Shown one piece after another: positions 33,986 through 42,353 of a stretch of DNA of 64,000 bases (position 1 is its first letter; the number at the start of each line of letters is the position of its first letter). The translations under genes and the position numbers were made by a program. The notes beneath the pieces were generated by a model. The model was given only the letters and a program-made list of their open reading frames with translations. It was not told where the DNA came from and did no database searches. This DNA comes from Ilyomonas sp965199845 (GTDB lineage: Bacteria > Bacteroidota > Bacteroidia > Chitinophagales > Chitinophagaceae): the NCBI GenBank assembly GCA_965199845.1, contig CBDATZ010000003.1:1-64000 (forward strand), read 5' to 3'.

Positions 33986-34084
33986 TTATTGCCTTTTGAT
34001 TCTTTTTCTTCTCTTTCCCAATGCCTTCACCCACTCAACTCGCCATAATTTATCATGTACATTGAAGTGGTAAGCACTGTACAT
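33986..34084 (-). CDS. Possible 32-residue basic small protein
   Basis: ATG (34082-34084) to TAA (33986-33988) encodes 32 residues beginning MYSAYHFNVHDKLWRVEWVK and ending in a run of Lys/Arg. In the same frame, further upstream of a stop codon, FIKWFRKRRF-like sequence continues, so it may be the 3' remnant of a decayed gene. Very short, no known family, kept only as a candidate. Confidence 0.18.
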   Translation of the reverse strand: MYSAYHFNVHDKLWRVEWVKALGKRRKRIKRQ

Positions 34085-34313
34085 AAGTTGTACTTATGCA
34101 TACCTTTGAAGGTAATATTTGGCTATAAATCTTCGTTTTCTAAACCATTTTATAAAGGGAATTGCACTGAAAAATATTACTTATATCTTTTTTAATTTCT
34201 GCATTGTGTAAATGTATAAACTAATCACATTCATACACAACTGCCAACCTGCCAGCAAAACAAGATTGGCGTTAAAGTTGATTTTTATACAATCTAAACA
34301 CAAATAATAATAT

Positions 34314-34820
34314 ATGGCAAGCGAAAAAGCAATATTGGCCGGCGGATGTTTCTGGGGCGTGGAAGAATTGATAAGAGATATGCCGGGCGTAACATCAACA
34401 AGAGTTGGCTACAGTGGCGGAAATGTAAAAAATGCTACCTATCGTAACCACGGAACACATGCCGAAGCCATAGCTATCATTTTTGATCCGGAAAAGCTAT
34501 CATACCGCAAACTGCTGGAATTTTTTTTCCAGATACATAATCCTACCACGAAGAACCGGCAGGGAAATGATGTTGGCACGTCGTATCGGTCAGCTATTTT
34601 TTATCTCAGCGAAGAACAAAAGAATACGGCACAGGAATTAATAAATGAAATGTATGCTTCCGGTGTGTGGCCGGGACCCATTGTAACTGAAGTGGCGCCT
34701 GCATCCGACTTTTGGGATGCCGAAGAAGAGCATCAGAATTATTTACAAAAGCATCCGAATGGTTATACATGCCATTATATAAGACACGATTGGCAATTGG
34801 CTGAAGCAAGCAAAGCATAG
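34314..34820 (+). CDS. msrA: Peptide-methionine (S)-S-oxide reductase, cytosolic form
   Basis: 168 residues with no signal peptide. The catalytic motif GCFWG holds Cys12; VGYSGG, THAEAIAIIFDP, NPTTKNRQGNDVGTSYRS and EEEHQNYL are all family-typical. The Cys near the end (YTCHYIRHDW) may be the resolving residue. It is the second msrA in the window; the other (21327-21998) is a lipoprotein, so the pair covers cytosol and envelope. Single gene, flanked on both sides by AT-rich non-coding DNA. Confidence 0.92.
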   Translation: MASEKAILAGGCFWGVEELIRDMPGVTSTRVGYSGGNVKNATYRNHGTHAEAIAIIFDPEKLSYRKLLEFFFQIHNPTTKNRQGNDVGTSYRSAIFYLSEEQKNTAQELINEMYASGVWPGPIVTEVAPASDFWDAEEEHQNYLQKHPNGYTCHYIRHDWQLAEASKA

Positions 34821-35151
34821 CAGATTTTGTTTTAGCAATAGCTTCTTAAATATTTCAACTCGTCAAAGTTTGCAACGACGCATTATGCATGTCAGGTCTA
34901 TAACTTTTCTGTCTTATCATTTGTGTGAGTAAAATAATAGATAAGAAAGTTGTAAACGAAACAATACATGCAGCGCCGTTGCAAACTTTGACGAATTGTA
35001 TATTGATGCGGTAATTTAGAATTTTATATCCATCTTATTTGTTAGGCTTACAATCTTACCACGTAGCAATCATACGTTATAATAAAAAGCAAAAGTGTAA
35101 CAATTTCTAAAGAATTTCATCTATATGGTAGTCATCTAAAGCCTTTATATA
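34821..35151. other. Intergenic region with a large inverted-repeat element
   Basis: About 330 non-coding bases between msrA and the FKBP gene. The first half is the inverted-repeat element at 34857-34997; the rest (34998-35151) is AT-rich with no recognised feature. Confidence 0.5.
34857..34997. repeat. MITE/REP-like element with long inverted ends
   Basis: CGTCAAAGTTTGCAACG (34861-34877) is exactly complementary to 34977-34993, and the match extends outward with one mismatch and inward with a small gap (CAACGaCGC...GCATG / CATGC...GCGcCGTTG). The roughly 100-base interior shows a further nested imperfect pairing (ACTTTTCTGTCTTAT with ATAAGAAAGT). No protein is encoded. The architecture is that of a small non-autonomous element or palindromic repeat. 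Confidence 0.55.
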
Positions 35152-35574
35152 TCAACGTTTACTCAATAACTCCACATCAAAAATCAAAGTTGAGTGTGGT
35201 GGTATAGAACTGCCCGAGCCTCTTGCGCCATAGCCCAGCGCAGAAGGAATAAATAATCTCCATTTGCTGCCAACGGGCATCAATTGAAGAGCTTCAGTCC
35301 AGCCCGAAATTACCTGGTGTACACCAAATGTAGCCGGCGCGCCACGCTTATAAGAACTGTCGAACACTTTTCCATTTATCAGGCTGCCTTCATAATGCAC
35401 AGTCACCATTGTATTTGGACCAGGCTTCTCACCTTCCACGTTTTTCAAAACCAGGTATTGCAAACCTGACGGTAAAGTAATAACACCTTCTTTTGCTGCA
35501 TTCTCCAGTAAAAATTTGTCTTGTTCTTCTGTCGTTTTTTCAAACATAGCTTTTAATTTATCTTGTAAACTCAT
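35152..35574 (-). CDS. FKBP-type peptidyl-prolyl cis-trans isomerase
   Basis: Prolyl isomerase assisting protein folding. 140 residues: a short N-terminal helix (about 1-35) and one FKBP domain with VTVHYEGSLINGKVFDSSY, VISGWTEALQLMPVGSKW and the final SIPPHSTLIFDVELL. The typical active-site aromatic and Asp residues are present. No signal peptide, so it is cytosolic, unlike the lipoprotein FKBPs frequent in this phylum. Single gene. Confidence 0.92.
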   Translation of the reverse strand: MSLQDKLKAMFEKTTEEQDKFLLENAAKEGVITLPSGLQYLVLKNVEGEKPGPNTMVTVHYEGSLINGKVFDSSYKRGAPATFGVHQVISGWTEALQLMPVGSKWRLFIPSALGYGARGSGSSIPPHSTLIFDVELLSKR

Positions 35575-35832
35575 AACAATTTTTAATTGGCAAAGGTAGC
35601 TTAATGATAAGAGGCTTTCAAATTTACAACGCGGCGCAGATTATTGCTTGTCTTATAATATTTTCAACTACGAAATTGCGTTTAATCATTCCTTTCAATA
35701 CTTTGAATTTCGCAACATAAAATCATCTTTTTATATTCATTTGAACTCCGATTTGAATACAAGAAAAAGTAATCCGGCTACTTTTCTCTGCTTTTGTTTA
35801 TCGTCCTTTGCATATCAATCAGGAAATAAGTA

Positions 35833-36744
35833 ATGATGAAAAAAGAAAGCCCGATACGGATTATCAATTCTATATGCGAATTGCATCGTTTGTTATCGCT
35901 TCCCAAGCCGGAGCATCCGCTCATCAGTCTTATCAATATGAAAGATATAAAGGAAATACCCGAAGAACTGAAGGGCAAAGTGAATTATAACTTTTACCAG
36001 GTTTGTATTAAAAAGAACTTTGAAGGTAAAATGAAGTATGGACATAACTATTACGATTTCGATGATGGCATTATGTCTTTTATTTCTCCGGGTCAAATAT
36101 TGCATACCGAATCAGTAGCAGAAGAAGGTTGTGTTCTTCTTATCCATCCCGATTTTTTACAAGGCTACCCGGTAAGCAAAACCATCAAACAATATGGCTT
36201 TTTTTCTTACGAATTATCGGAAGCATTATTTCTTTCCGATAAAGAACAGCAGATGATTGAAATGATCCTGTTTCATATTGAGCAGGAATATCATTCTCCT
36301 ATTGATTCGCACAGCCAGCATATTATAATTGCGCAAATAGAATTGCTGATTCATTATGCAGACCGCTTTTACAACCGGCAATTCATAACCCGCAAAAAAG
36401 TAAATACCGATTTATTAACCCGCTTGGAAGCGATTCTTACTGATTATTTTACCAACGACCAGGCTGCAGAAACCGGCTTGCCAAAAGTGGAATTTATCGC
36501 AGCGCAACTATCTGTTTCTCCGCATTATTTAAGTGATATGCTAAGAATGATGACGGGACAAAATACGCAGCAGCATATTCAAAATAAGTTGATAGAAAAA
36601 GCGAAAGAAAGTTTATCAACTACATCCTTATCTGTTAGCGAGATTGCTTACGCATTAGGCTTCAAATACCCGCAATCATTCAACAAATTATTCAAAAGCA
36701 AAACGCATGTTTCGCTGCTCGAATTCAGGCAATCATGCAATTAA
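35833..36744 (+). CDS. AraC-family transcriptional regulator
   Basis: 303 residues. The N-terminal part is a cupin-like effector domain (about 1-180) and the C-terminal 100 residues carry the two helix-turn-helix motifs: VEFIAAQLSVSPHYLSDML and LSVSEIAYALGFKYPQSFNK, ending LLEFRQS. Two ATGs follow each other at 35833 and 35836. The aldo/keto reductase gene starts 12 bp after its stop (or overlaps it with the earlier start), so the regulator probably controls its own operon with that enzyme. Confidence 0.88.
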   Translation: MMKKESPIRIINSICELHRLLSLPKPEHPLISLINMKDIKEIPEELKGKVNYNFYQVCIKKNFEGKMKYGHNYYDFDDGIMSFISPGQILHTESVAEEGCVLLIHPDFLQGYPVSKTIKQYGFFSYELSEALFLSDKEQQMIEMILFHIEQEYHSPIDSHSQHIIIAQIELLIHYADRFYNRQFITRKKVNTDLLTRLEAILTDYFTNDQAAETGLPKVEFIAAQLSVSPHYLSDMLRMMTGQNTQQHIQNKLIEKAKESLSTTSLSVSEIAYALGFKYPQSFNKLFKSKTHVSLLEFRQSCN

Positions 36745-36755
36745 AAAAAGATATT

Positions 36756-37619
36756 ATGAAAAATGAAAATTCAGTTCAAAAAACATTTCGCCTGGGTGGT
36801 GATTTAGAAATCAATCGCATCGGTTATGGTGCTATGCGTATTACAGGTCCTGCTATCTGGGGAATGCCCGAAAATCCGCAAAATTCAATTGATGTATTGA
36901 AACGTGCTGTTGAATTAGGCGTTACTTTTATAGACACCGCCGATCAATATGGTCCTTTTACATCGGAGCAGTTAATTGCTGATGCGCTTCATCCTTACAA
37001 AGAAAATCTGGTGATTGCAACCAAAGGTGGTTTGGTGCGTTTTGGTCCGTGGGCAGATATAAATAACGATGCCAGCCCGCAGCATCTTCACGATGCTTTA
37101 AACGGCAGCTTACAGCGACTAAAATTAGATCGAATTGATTTGTATCAGCTGCATCGCATAGATCCGAAAGTGCCTGTTGAAAAGAGCTTCCGGTTTTTGA
37201 AAGAAGCGCAGCAGGAAGGCAAAATCAAACACATTGGTCTTTCAGAAGTAACGGTAGATGAGATAAAAAAAGCGCAGAATTTTTTTGAAGTGGTTTCTGT
37301 ACAAAATCGTTATAGCGTGTACAACCGCGAGTGGGAGCCGGTGCTGACGTATTGTAAACAAAACAACATTGCATTCATTCCCTGGTTCCCGATTGGCGGT
37401 GGTTTGGATGCTAAAGGCGAAGATGTATTGCAGAAATTAGCTGATAAAAAAGGTGCCACTTTGCACCAGGTTGCATTAAGCTGGCTATTGCATCATGCTA
37501 ATAATATTTTGCTGATTCCCGGCACATCAAGTATTGCGCACCTGGAAGAAAACATGAATGCAGCTTCTATAGAATTAACAGACGAAGACATGAAAAAACT
37601 GGATGCTATAGCCGGATAA
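36756..37619 (+). CDS. Aldo/keto reductase
   Basis: NADPH-dependent reductase of the AKR superfamily, 287 residues from ATG 36756 (an in-frame ATG at 36735 overlaps the regulator gene). The catalytic tetrad can be followed: Asp and Tyr in FIDTADQYG, Lys in VIATKGG and His in LYQLHRID. The C-terminal coenzyme-binding segment LIPGTSSIAHLEENMNAA is typical. The substrate is unknown; co-transcription with the AraC regulator suggests an inducible detoxification role. The decayed AraC gene follows immediately. Confidence 0.9.
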   Translation: MKNENSVQKTFRLGGDLEINRIGYGAMRITGPAIWGMPENPQNSIDVLKRAVELGVTFIDTADQYGPFTSEQLIADALHPYKENLVIATKGGLVRFGPWADINNDASPQHLHDALNGSLQRLKLDRIDLYQLHRIDPKVPVEKSFRFLKEAQQEGKIKHIGLSEVTVDEIKKAQNFFEVVSVQNRYSVYNREWEPVLTYCKQNNIAFIPWFPIGGGLDAKGEDVLQKLADKKGATLHQVALSWLLHHANNILLIPGTSSIAHLEENMNAASIELTDEDMKKLDAIAG

Positions 37620-37620
37620 G

Positions 37621-37804
37621 AAACAGGTTAAACCGCTTCGCAATTTATCAATGAAAGAATTTTCAAGAAGCAAAAATTCTTTTTAAAATCACAACCTTAA
37701 CTATTAATGAAATTGTCCGAAGTCTTGGTTTTGAAGGACCACATCATTTCTCTTCATTCTTTAAAAAGAGACAAAGAATAATGCCTGAACAATTAAGAAG
37801 CTGA
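37621..37804 (+). pseudogene. Remnant of a second AraC-family regulator (C-terminal HTH)
   Basis: Directly behind the reductase stop codon, translation gives ETG*TASQFINERIF then, after a one-base shift in a TTTT run (near 37661-37664), QEAKILFKITTL, TINEIVRSLGFEGPHHFSS and FFKKRQRIMPEQLRS followed by TGA at 37802-37804. This is the last 60 residues of an AraC-family DNA-binding domain with one nonsense codon (TAA at 37630, probably from AAA) and one frameshift. It differs clearly from the intact AraC gene at 35833, so it is a remnant of another regulator. Confidence 0.8.
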
Positions 37805-37829
37805 TTGTTTCTTCATGTGATATAACTAT

Positions 37830-37868
37830 AAAAAGAGGTGCGAAATAATAAGTTTCGCACCTCTTTTT
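37830..37868. terminator. Bidirectional terminator
   Basis: AAAAAGAGGTGCGAAA (37830-37845) is perfectly complementary to TTTCGCACCTCTTTTT (37853-37868). It separates the plus-strand AraC/reductase unit from the convergent esterase gene and has T runs in both directions. Confidence 0.88.
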
Positions 37869-37884
37869 ATTTTCTATAAATATG

Positions 37885-38826
37885 TTATGAATTCTTAGCA
37901 AAAAACTCAAATATCTGGTTGTATAACCAATCGGTATTAAAACTTTGCATCACTTTATGCGGCACATTAGAAAGAGAGTATAAAATAACCGGTTTGCCAG
38001 GCTTACAGTTATTATAAGTATAAGCGGTTACTTTATTATCCAGCAAAGTAGATACCGTTGGTTGTGCGTTGCAGCCATTTACTTTTGCCCATTCTTTTGC
38101 CGTGTTTTCTGCGCTTAAAAATGTATATCCCCAGGGATTATAACCACCATCATAAGGAACCGTTTTATCAATTGTTCCATGAATCTGCAACATCGCAATT
38201 GGTTTGGCAGAAGCATTCATTTCGTCTACATATAAAGAGCCGGATATAGAAGCAACCGCCGTAAAAATAGTCATCTGGATGGCTAAATAATGAACAAGGA
38301 TTGCACCGTTTGAAGTGCCAATTGCATACACTTTTTTCGTATCAATATTTGTATTTGATTTTAGCCAATCAAACATTGCCTGTACAAAATGAGGCTCACT
38401 CACTTTTTTAAACGGATAATTGCCGCCAACATTCCAATAACCACCATTGGCTCCCTGACCATACACTGCGATGTAATTATTTTTATCAATATAATCATTC
38501 GCGCCTCGATTTTTTATCCAGCTTGTGTCTTTGCCACGTATTGAATGAAAAAAGAAAACAACCGGGTACGATTTTGAAGAAGTATAGCCAGCAGGAAGCT
38601 GCACCAAAAAAGTTCTGGTATCACCATCTACAGTCAAATAATATCGCTTAATACCGGCTTGTTTTAGTAAAGATGTTTCTTTTCCGGTTGGTGCCGGTAT
38701 CGAAGTTCCTTTGGGAATTTTTGTTGTTCCGCCGGTTGGCTTTGGTTTTCCTGTTCCGCGATTGATAACACGACTGCATGAGACCAAAAATGAAGAAAAC
38801 ATAAGCAGGCAGATAATGTATTTCAT
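37885..38826 (-). CDS. Lipoprotein esterase, PHB-depolymerase/LpqC-like
   Basis: 313 residues. The signal peptide ends in FLVSC with lipidated Cys17; a Pro/Thr/Lys-rich linker (about 20-50) precedes an alpha/beta-hydrolase domain with VVFFFHSIRG (oxyanion region) and the nucleophile elbow AIGTSNGA (Ser172). IHGTIDKTVPYDGG supplies the Asp region, and VPHKV near the end the His. The family includes feruloyl/acetylxylan esterases and PHB depolymerases; the substrate is not known. It is the last gene of a long minus-strand run. Confidence 0.78.
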   Translation of the reverse strand: MKYIICLLMFSSFLVSCSRVINRGTGKPKPTGGTTKIPKGTSIPAPTGKETSLLKQAGIKRYYLTVDGDTRTFLVQLPAGYTSSKSYPVVFFFHSIRGKDTSWIKNRGANDYIDKNNYIAVYGQGANGGYWNVGGNYPFKKVSEPHFVQAMFDWLKSNTNIDTKKVYAIGTSNGAILVHYLAIQMTIFTAVASISGSLYVDEMNASAKPIAMLQIHGTIDKTVPYDGGYNPWGYTFLSAENTAKEWAKVNGCNAQPTVSTLLDNKVTAYTYNNCKPGKPVILYSLSNVPHKVMQSFNTDWLYNQIFEFFAKNS

Positions 38827-38892
38827 GAATGAAATTTGGTGCTTGGTTTTGCGAATGATGGTTTGAAAAATAACCAGCTAAAACATTTTTTT

Positions 38893-39774
38893 TTAAGCTT
38901 TTACAACTCCCATTTTCTCCATACACTTTTGTAAGCTTTCACGCCAGGGTTTTATCTTGATATTATACACAGATTGTATTCTTTGCTTGTCTAAAACAGA
39001 ATAGGTTGGTCGCTTAGCGGGTGTGGGAAATCCGGAACTTGGTATTGCCTGAACATGACACGCAGAGCCCGATAATTCTTTTATCGCCATAGCAAATTCA
39101 TGCCACGAAATATTGCCTTCATTGCTGTAATGATAAACGCCGGATTGAACCGGATTTTCAGCGGAATAACGGATAATTGCCAGGATAGCTTCAGCCAAAT
39201 CTAATGCGTACGTTGGCGAGCCATGCTGATCGTTAACAACGCTGATTTCAGATCTGTCTTTCATCAGGCGCAGCATTGTTTTTACGAAGTTGTGACCATA
39301 ATAACTATACACCCACGACGTGCGGATAACTACTGTGTGAAGATTGTTTTCAAACGCTGCTTTTTCACCTTCGTATTTTGTATAACCATAATGATTGACC
39401 GGGTCGGTTTTATCATCTTCTGCATACGGAACATGACCAATGCCGTTAAACACATAATCAGTAGAAATCTGGATGAGCGTTGTATTGTATTGCTTACATA
39501 AAGCGGCGATATAACCAACCGAAGTTGCATTTACCAAATAAGCTGTGTCTTTATCTGTTTCAGCTTTATCAACAGCCGTGTAAGCGGCACAATTAACAAA
39601 GAAAGCGGGCTTGTTTGTTTCAAAATAAGAAGCCAAAGCCGCTTGCGAAGTCAGGTCCAATTCTTCTTTATCTGTAAAGCTGAAATCGAAGCTTGTAAAC
39701 AAAGCCGATAAATCTTTTAATTCATTTCCTAACTGTCCGTTCTTCCCGGTTACGACTATCATTGGTTTTGTCAT
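38893..39774 (-). CDS. rfbD: dTDP-4-dehydrorhamnose reductase
   Basis: Last step of dTDP-L-rhamnose synthesis (NAD(P)H-dependent). A Rossmann fold with GKNGQLGNEL at the N terminus, the catalytic YxxxK in NHYGYTKYEGE, and SGVYHYSNEGNISWHEFA in the second half. 293 residues. rfbA, rfbB and rfbC are not in the window, although a sugar aminotransferase lies immediately upstream (17 bp). Probably part of a surface-polysaccharide set of genes. Confidence 0.9.
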   Translation of the reverse strand: MTKPMIVVTGKNGQLGNELKDLSALFTSFDFSFTDKEELDLTSQAALASYFETNKPAFFVNCAAYTAVDKAETDKDTAYLVNATSVGYIAALCKQYNTTLIQISTDYVFNGIGHVPYAEDDKTDPVNHYGYTKYEGEKAAFENNLHTVVIRTSWVYSYYGHNFVKTMLRLMKDRSEISVVNDQHGSPTYALDLAEAILAIIRYSAENPVQSGVYHYSNEGNISWHEFAMAIKELSGSACHVQAIPSSGFPTPAKRPTYSVLDKQRIQSVYNIKIKPWRESLQKCMEKMGVVKA

Positions 39775-39791
39775 GATACTATAATTTGCAA

Positions 39792-40922
39792 TTACTTATT
39801 TATAAATTCCAAAACAGATGATGTAATATAAGTCAGTTGTTCTTCGTCAAGTTCTGTGTGAATAGGTAGAGATACAACGCGTTCTGTAAGCCAGTCTGTT
39901 GCTTCCAGATTTACGTCTGCACTGTTGAAGGAAGCAAACATTTGCTGGCGGTGTCCCGGTACAGGATAATAAATCATGGCAGGAATGGTTTTAGAAGCTA
40001 AATAATCAACCAAACCGTCTCTGTCAACGCCTTCTAACAACAATGTGTATTGATGAAAAACATGATTTGTATATGGCGCACGAAAAGGCGTGGTAATCTT
40101 TGGATGATTTGCGAAAGCCGCGTCGTAAAAATCAGCAGCTTTTCTTCGCGCAGCAATATAATTATCCAGCTCTCTTAATTTGATGTTGAGGATTGCTGCC
40201 TGCAAAGTATCTAAACGCGAATTGCAGCCTACCATTTCGTGATAATATCGTTTCTGCTGACCATGATTAGCAATCATTTTCAGCTTTGCGGCAAGCTCAT
40301 CATCGTTGGTAAACATAGCGCCGCCATCGCCGTAAGCGCCTAAGTTTTTAGATGGAAAAAAAGAGGTACAACCAATGGTTCCGATCGCGCCTGTTTTCTT
40401 TGTCGTTCCATCACTAAAAGTAAAATTACTTCCGATGGCTTGCGCATTATCTTCAATCACAGGAATGTTATGTTCGGCAGCAACCTGCATAATCGCTTCC
40501 ATATTGGCGGCTTGACCGTATAAATGCACCGGAACAATGGCTTTTGTTTTTGGCGTAATTGATTTTTTTAGTGAATCAATATCAATACAAAATGTCTTTT
40601 TATCAACTTCTGCAAAAACAGGTTTTAAATGTAATAACGCTACTACTTCGGTGGTAGCGATATATGTAAAAGAAGGTGTAATAACTTCATCGCCGGGCTG
40701 CAAGCTAAGCGCCATCATACTGATTTGTAAAGCGTCGGTTCCGTTGGCACAAGGTATTACATGCTTTACGCCTAAGTACGAAGCCAGCGCGCCGGCAAAT
40801 TCCTGCACAGGTTTGCCGTTTATGAATGCTGAACTTTCAAGCACATCAATAACAGCTTTGTCTATCTCCGGTTTTAATTTTTGGTATTGGGTTTTTAAAT
40901 CCACCATTTGTATTGGTCGCAT
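39792..40922 (-). CDS. DegT/DnrJ/EryC1/StrS-family sugar aminotransferase
   Basis: PLP-dependent aminotransferase acting on nucleotide-linked keto sugars. The PLP lysine lies in FFPSKNLGAYGDGG, preceded by VIEDNAQAIGS; the N-terminal HVIPCANGTDALQIS is typical. 376 residues. The end of the gene is 17 bp before rfbD, so the two are likely co-transcribed, pointing to synthesis of an amino sugar for lipopolysaccharide or capsule. The start may be the ATG at 40922 or the next Met five codons on. Confidence 0.9.
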   Translation of the reverse strand: MRPIQMVDLKTQYQKLKPEIDKAVIDVLESSAFINGKPVQEFAGALASYLGVKHVIPCANGTDALQISMMALSLQPGDEVITPSFTYIATTEVVALLHLKPVFAEVDKKTFCIDIDSLKKSITPKTKAIVPVHLYGQAANMEAIMQVAAEHNIPVIEDNAQAIGSNFTFSDGTTKKTGAIGTIGCTSFFPSKNLGAYGDGGAMFTNDDELAAKLKMIANHGQQKRYYHEMVGCNSRLDTLQAAILNIKLRELDNYIAARRKAADFYDAAFANHPKITTPFRAPYTNHVFHQYTLLLEGVDRDGLVDYLASKTIPAMIYYPVPGHRQQMFASFNSADVNLEATDWLTERVVSLPIHTELDEEQLTYITSSVLEFINK

Positions 40923-41004
40923 AAAAAATCGTTTTAAAAGCGCGGCAAATCTAACAGAAAAAAAATGGCCTGGCAGGTAGATTTGTAACTATAAATGCTG
41001 TTGT

Positions 41005-41502
41005 TCATTTTGAAGTTGATTCTTTATGTTCTTTCATCATTCGCTGGTAAGTTTCATCATCTTTTACTTTTTGCCAGACATTATAAAAGATGGCGGCGCT
41101 TTGGGCTTTTATTTCATCTTCTTCGCGTGGCAATATGGTTCTGCCGTGCGCGCCGCTTTGGCCTTTTTTATCGTTAGGTACAGCACCGTTATATTTTTTG
41201 CCGGATTTATGATTGGCGTAACGCCTGGATCGGGTATAGCCCATTTGCAAAAACTTTCTTGCCATATCCATCCCGGCAAAATCATGTTGTTTTTTATATT
41301 GATTGAACAATTGGTAAATAGCTTCCGATGATGTGTTTGCGATATCCGGCGTTTTAAATTTCCAGTGCGGAAGTATCTCGCTTTTGTAAGGTTCAACCAG
41401 CAAAACACCTTGCTCACCTTTTCCGGTTCTGTAGAGTTCCGGTTTTTTTCTGAAGTCTATATTTTTATATTCTAATGAGTAATCAAATTCTGCAGATGGC
41501 AT
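41005..41502 (-). CDS. DUF4385 family protein
   Basis: 165 residues. The N-terminal half FRKKPELYRTGKGEQGVLL and EPYKSEILPHWKFKTP matches the DUF4385 family; the second half contains RKFLQMGYTRSRRYANH and a Lys/Gly-rich stretch. Basic, cytosolic, of unknown function. It lies between the aminotransferase and the PHP phosphatase on the same strand, but I see no functional link. Confidence 0.78.
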   Translation of the reverse strand: MPSAEFDYSLEYKNIDFRKKPELYRTGKGEQGVLLVEPYKSEILPHWKFKTPDIANTSSEAIYQLFNQYKKQHDFAGMDMARKFLQMGYTRSRRYANHKSGKKYNGAVPNDKKGQSGAHGRTILPREEDEIKAQSAAIFYNVWQKVKDDETYQRMMKEHKESTSK

Positions 41503-41549
41503 TGTTCTTCTTTACCTCTTACAGCACATATATAAAGCCACTTTTTTAT

Positions 41550-42284
41550 TTATAAAAGAGATTTATTTCTCAGGTCAAGATTTTGAAGCAAGTCGTAAAA
41601 ATCTTTTTTCCTGGCTAATTCTTTCAATGCTTCTAAGTGCCTGTCGTGGTGCATATCAGTTCCGGCAAACTGAATCATATTGCTTTTAATCAGCTTCTCT
41701 GCAGCTTTTTTTACATGCGGACCATAATAGCCAGCAAGAGATAATAAATTTACCTGAAGTACGCAACCCAAATCAATTAATCGCTGGTATTTATCAAATG
41801 AATTATGATAATAATTATAGCGTTCCGGATGCGCAATGATTGGCTGCAAACCTTTTATGCAAAGCTCAAATATCACAGCTTCGATATTGGGCGATGCCGC
41901 AATAAAACTCATTTCTATCAAAATATAATTATCGCCAAAAGTTAACAGTGGTTTTTCGTAACGAACCGCTTCTTCGAACTCAAGATCAACCATATATTCA
42001 GCGGCAGCTTCTATTGTTATCGGAATATTATTGGCCGCAATTTGTTGCTGCACTTCGTGCAAACGAGGCAAAATGGTATCGGGCGAATTCGGGTGAATAT
42101 CAGAAATTATATGCGGCGTGCAAATGAGTTTGCTATAACCAAGCTGATGCAATTGCCTGACAAAGTCAATGGTTTCATCCATGGCTTTTAAACCATCGTC
42201 CAGCGCTGGTAACAAGTGCGAGTGCATATCGGCACCCAGAAATGAAAGGTCGGCATCTACTTTTTTATTAAACAATGAAAACAT
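41550..42284 (-). CDS. CpsB/CapC (YwqE)-type PHP tyrosine-protein phosphatase
   Basis: Metal-dependent phosphatase that removes phosphate from the tyrosine kinases governing polysaccharide export. PHP motifs: DMHSHLLPALDDG (His21, His23), ICTPHI, AHPERY and GTDMHH. 244 residues. Its cognate BY-kinase and exporter are not in the window, but rfbD and the sugar aminotransferase two genes downstream fit an exopolysaccharide context. Confidence 0.88.
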   Translation of the reverse strand: MFSLFNKKVDADLSFLGADMHSHLLPALDDGLKAMDETIDFVRQLHQLGYSKLICTPHIISDIHPNSPDTILPRLHEVQQQIAANNIPITIEAAAEYMVDLEFEEAVRYEKPLLTFGDNYILIEMSFIAASPNIEAVIFELCIKGLQPIIAHPERYNYYHNSFDKYQRLIDLGCVLQVNLLSLAGYYGPHVKKAAEKLIKSNMIQFAGTDMHHDRHLEALKELARKKDFYDLLQNLDLRNKSLL

Positions 42285-42353
42285 GCGGCAAACTTACTGA
42301 ATGTAAAAGTTTTATTTCTTCGTGCATTTATCAATCAAAATAAATCTGACTTA

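Larger units (their letters stand above)
33737..34313. other. AT-rich intergenic stretch
   Basis: Nearly 580 bases without a confident gene. It contains the 24-bp hairpin near the beginning and one small basic minus-strand frame at 33986-34084. Base composition is clearly more AT-rich than the flanking housekeeping genes. Nothing else recognised. Confidence 0.45.
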
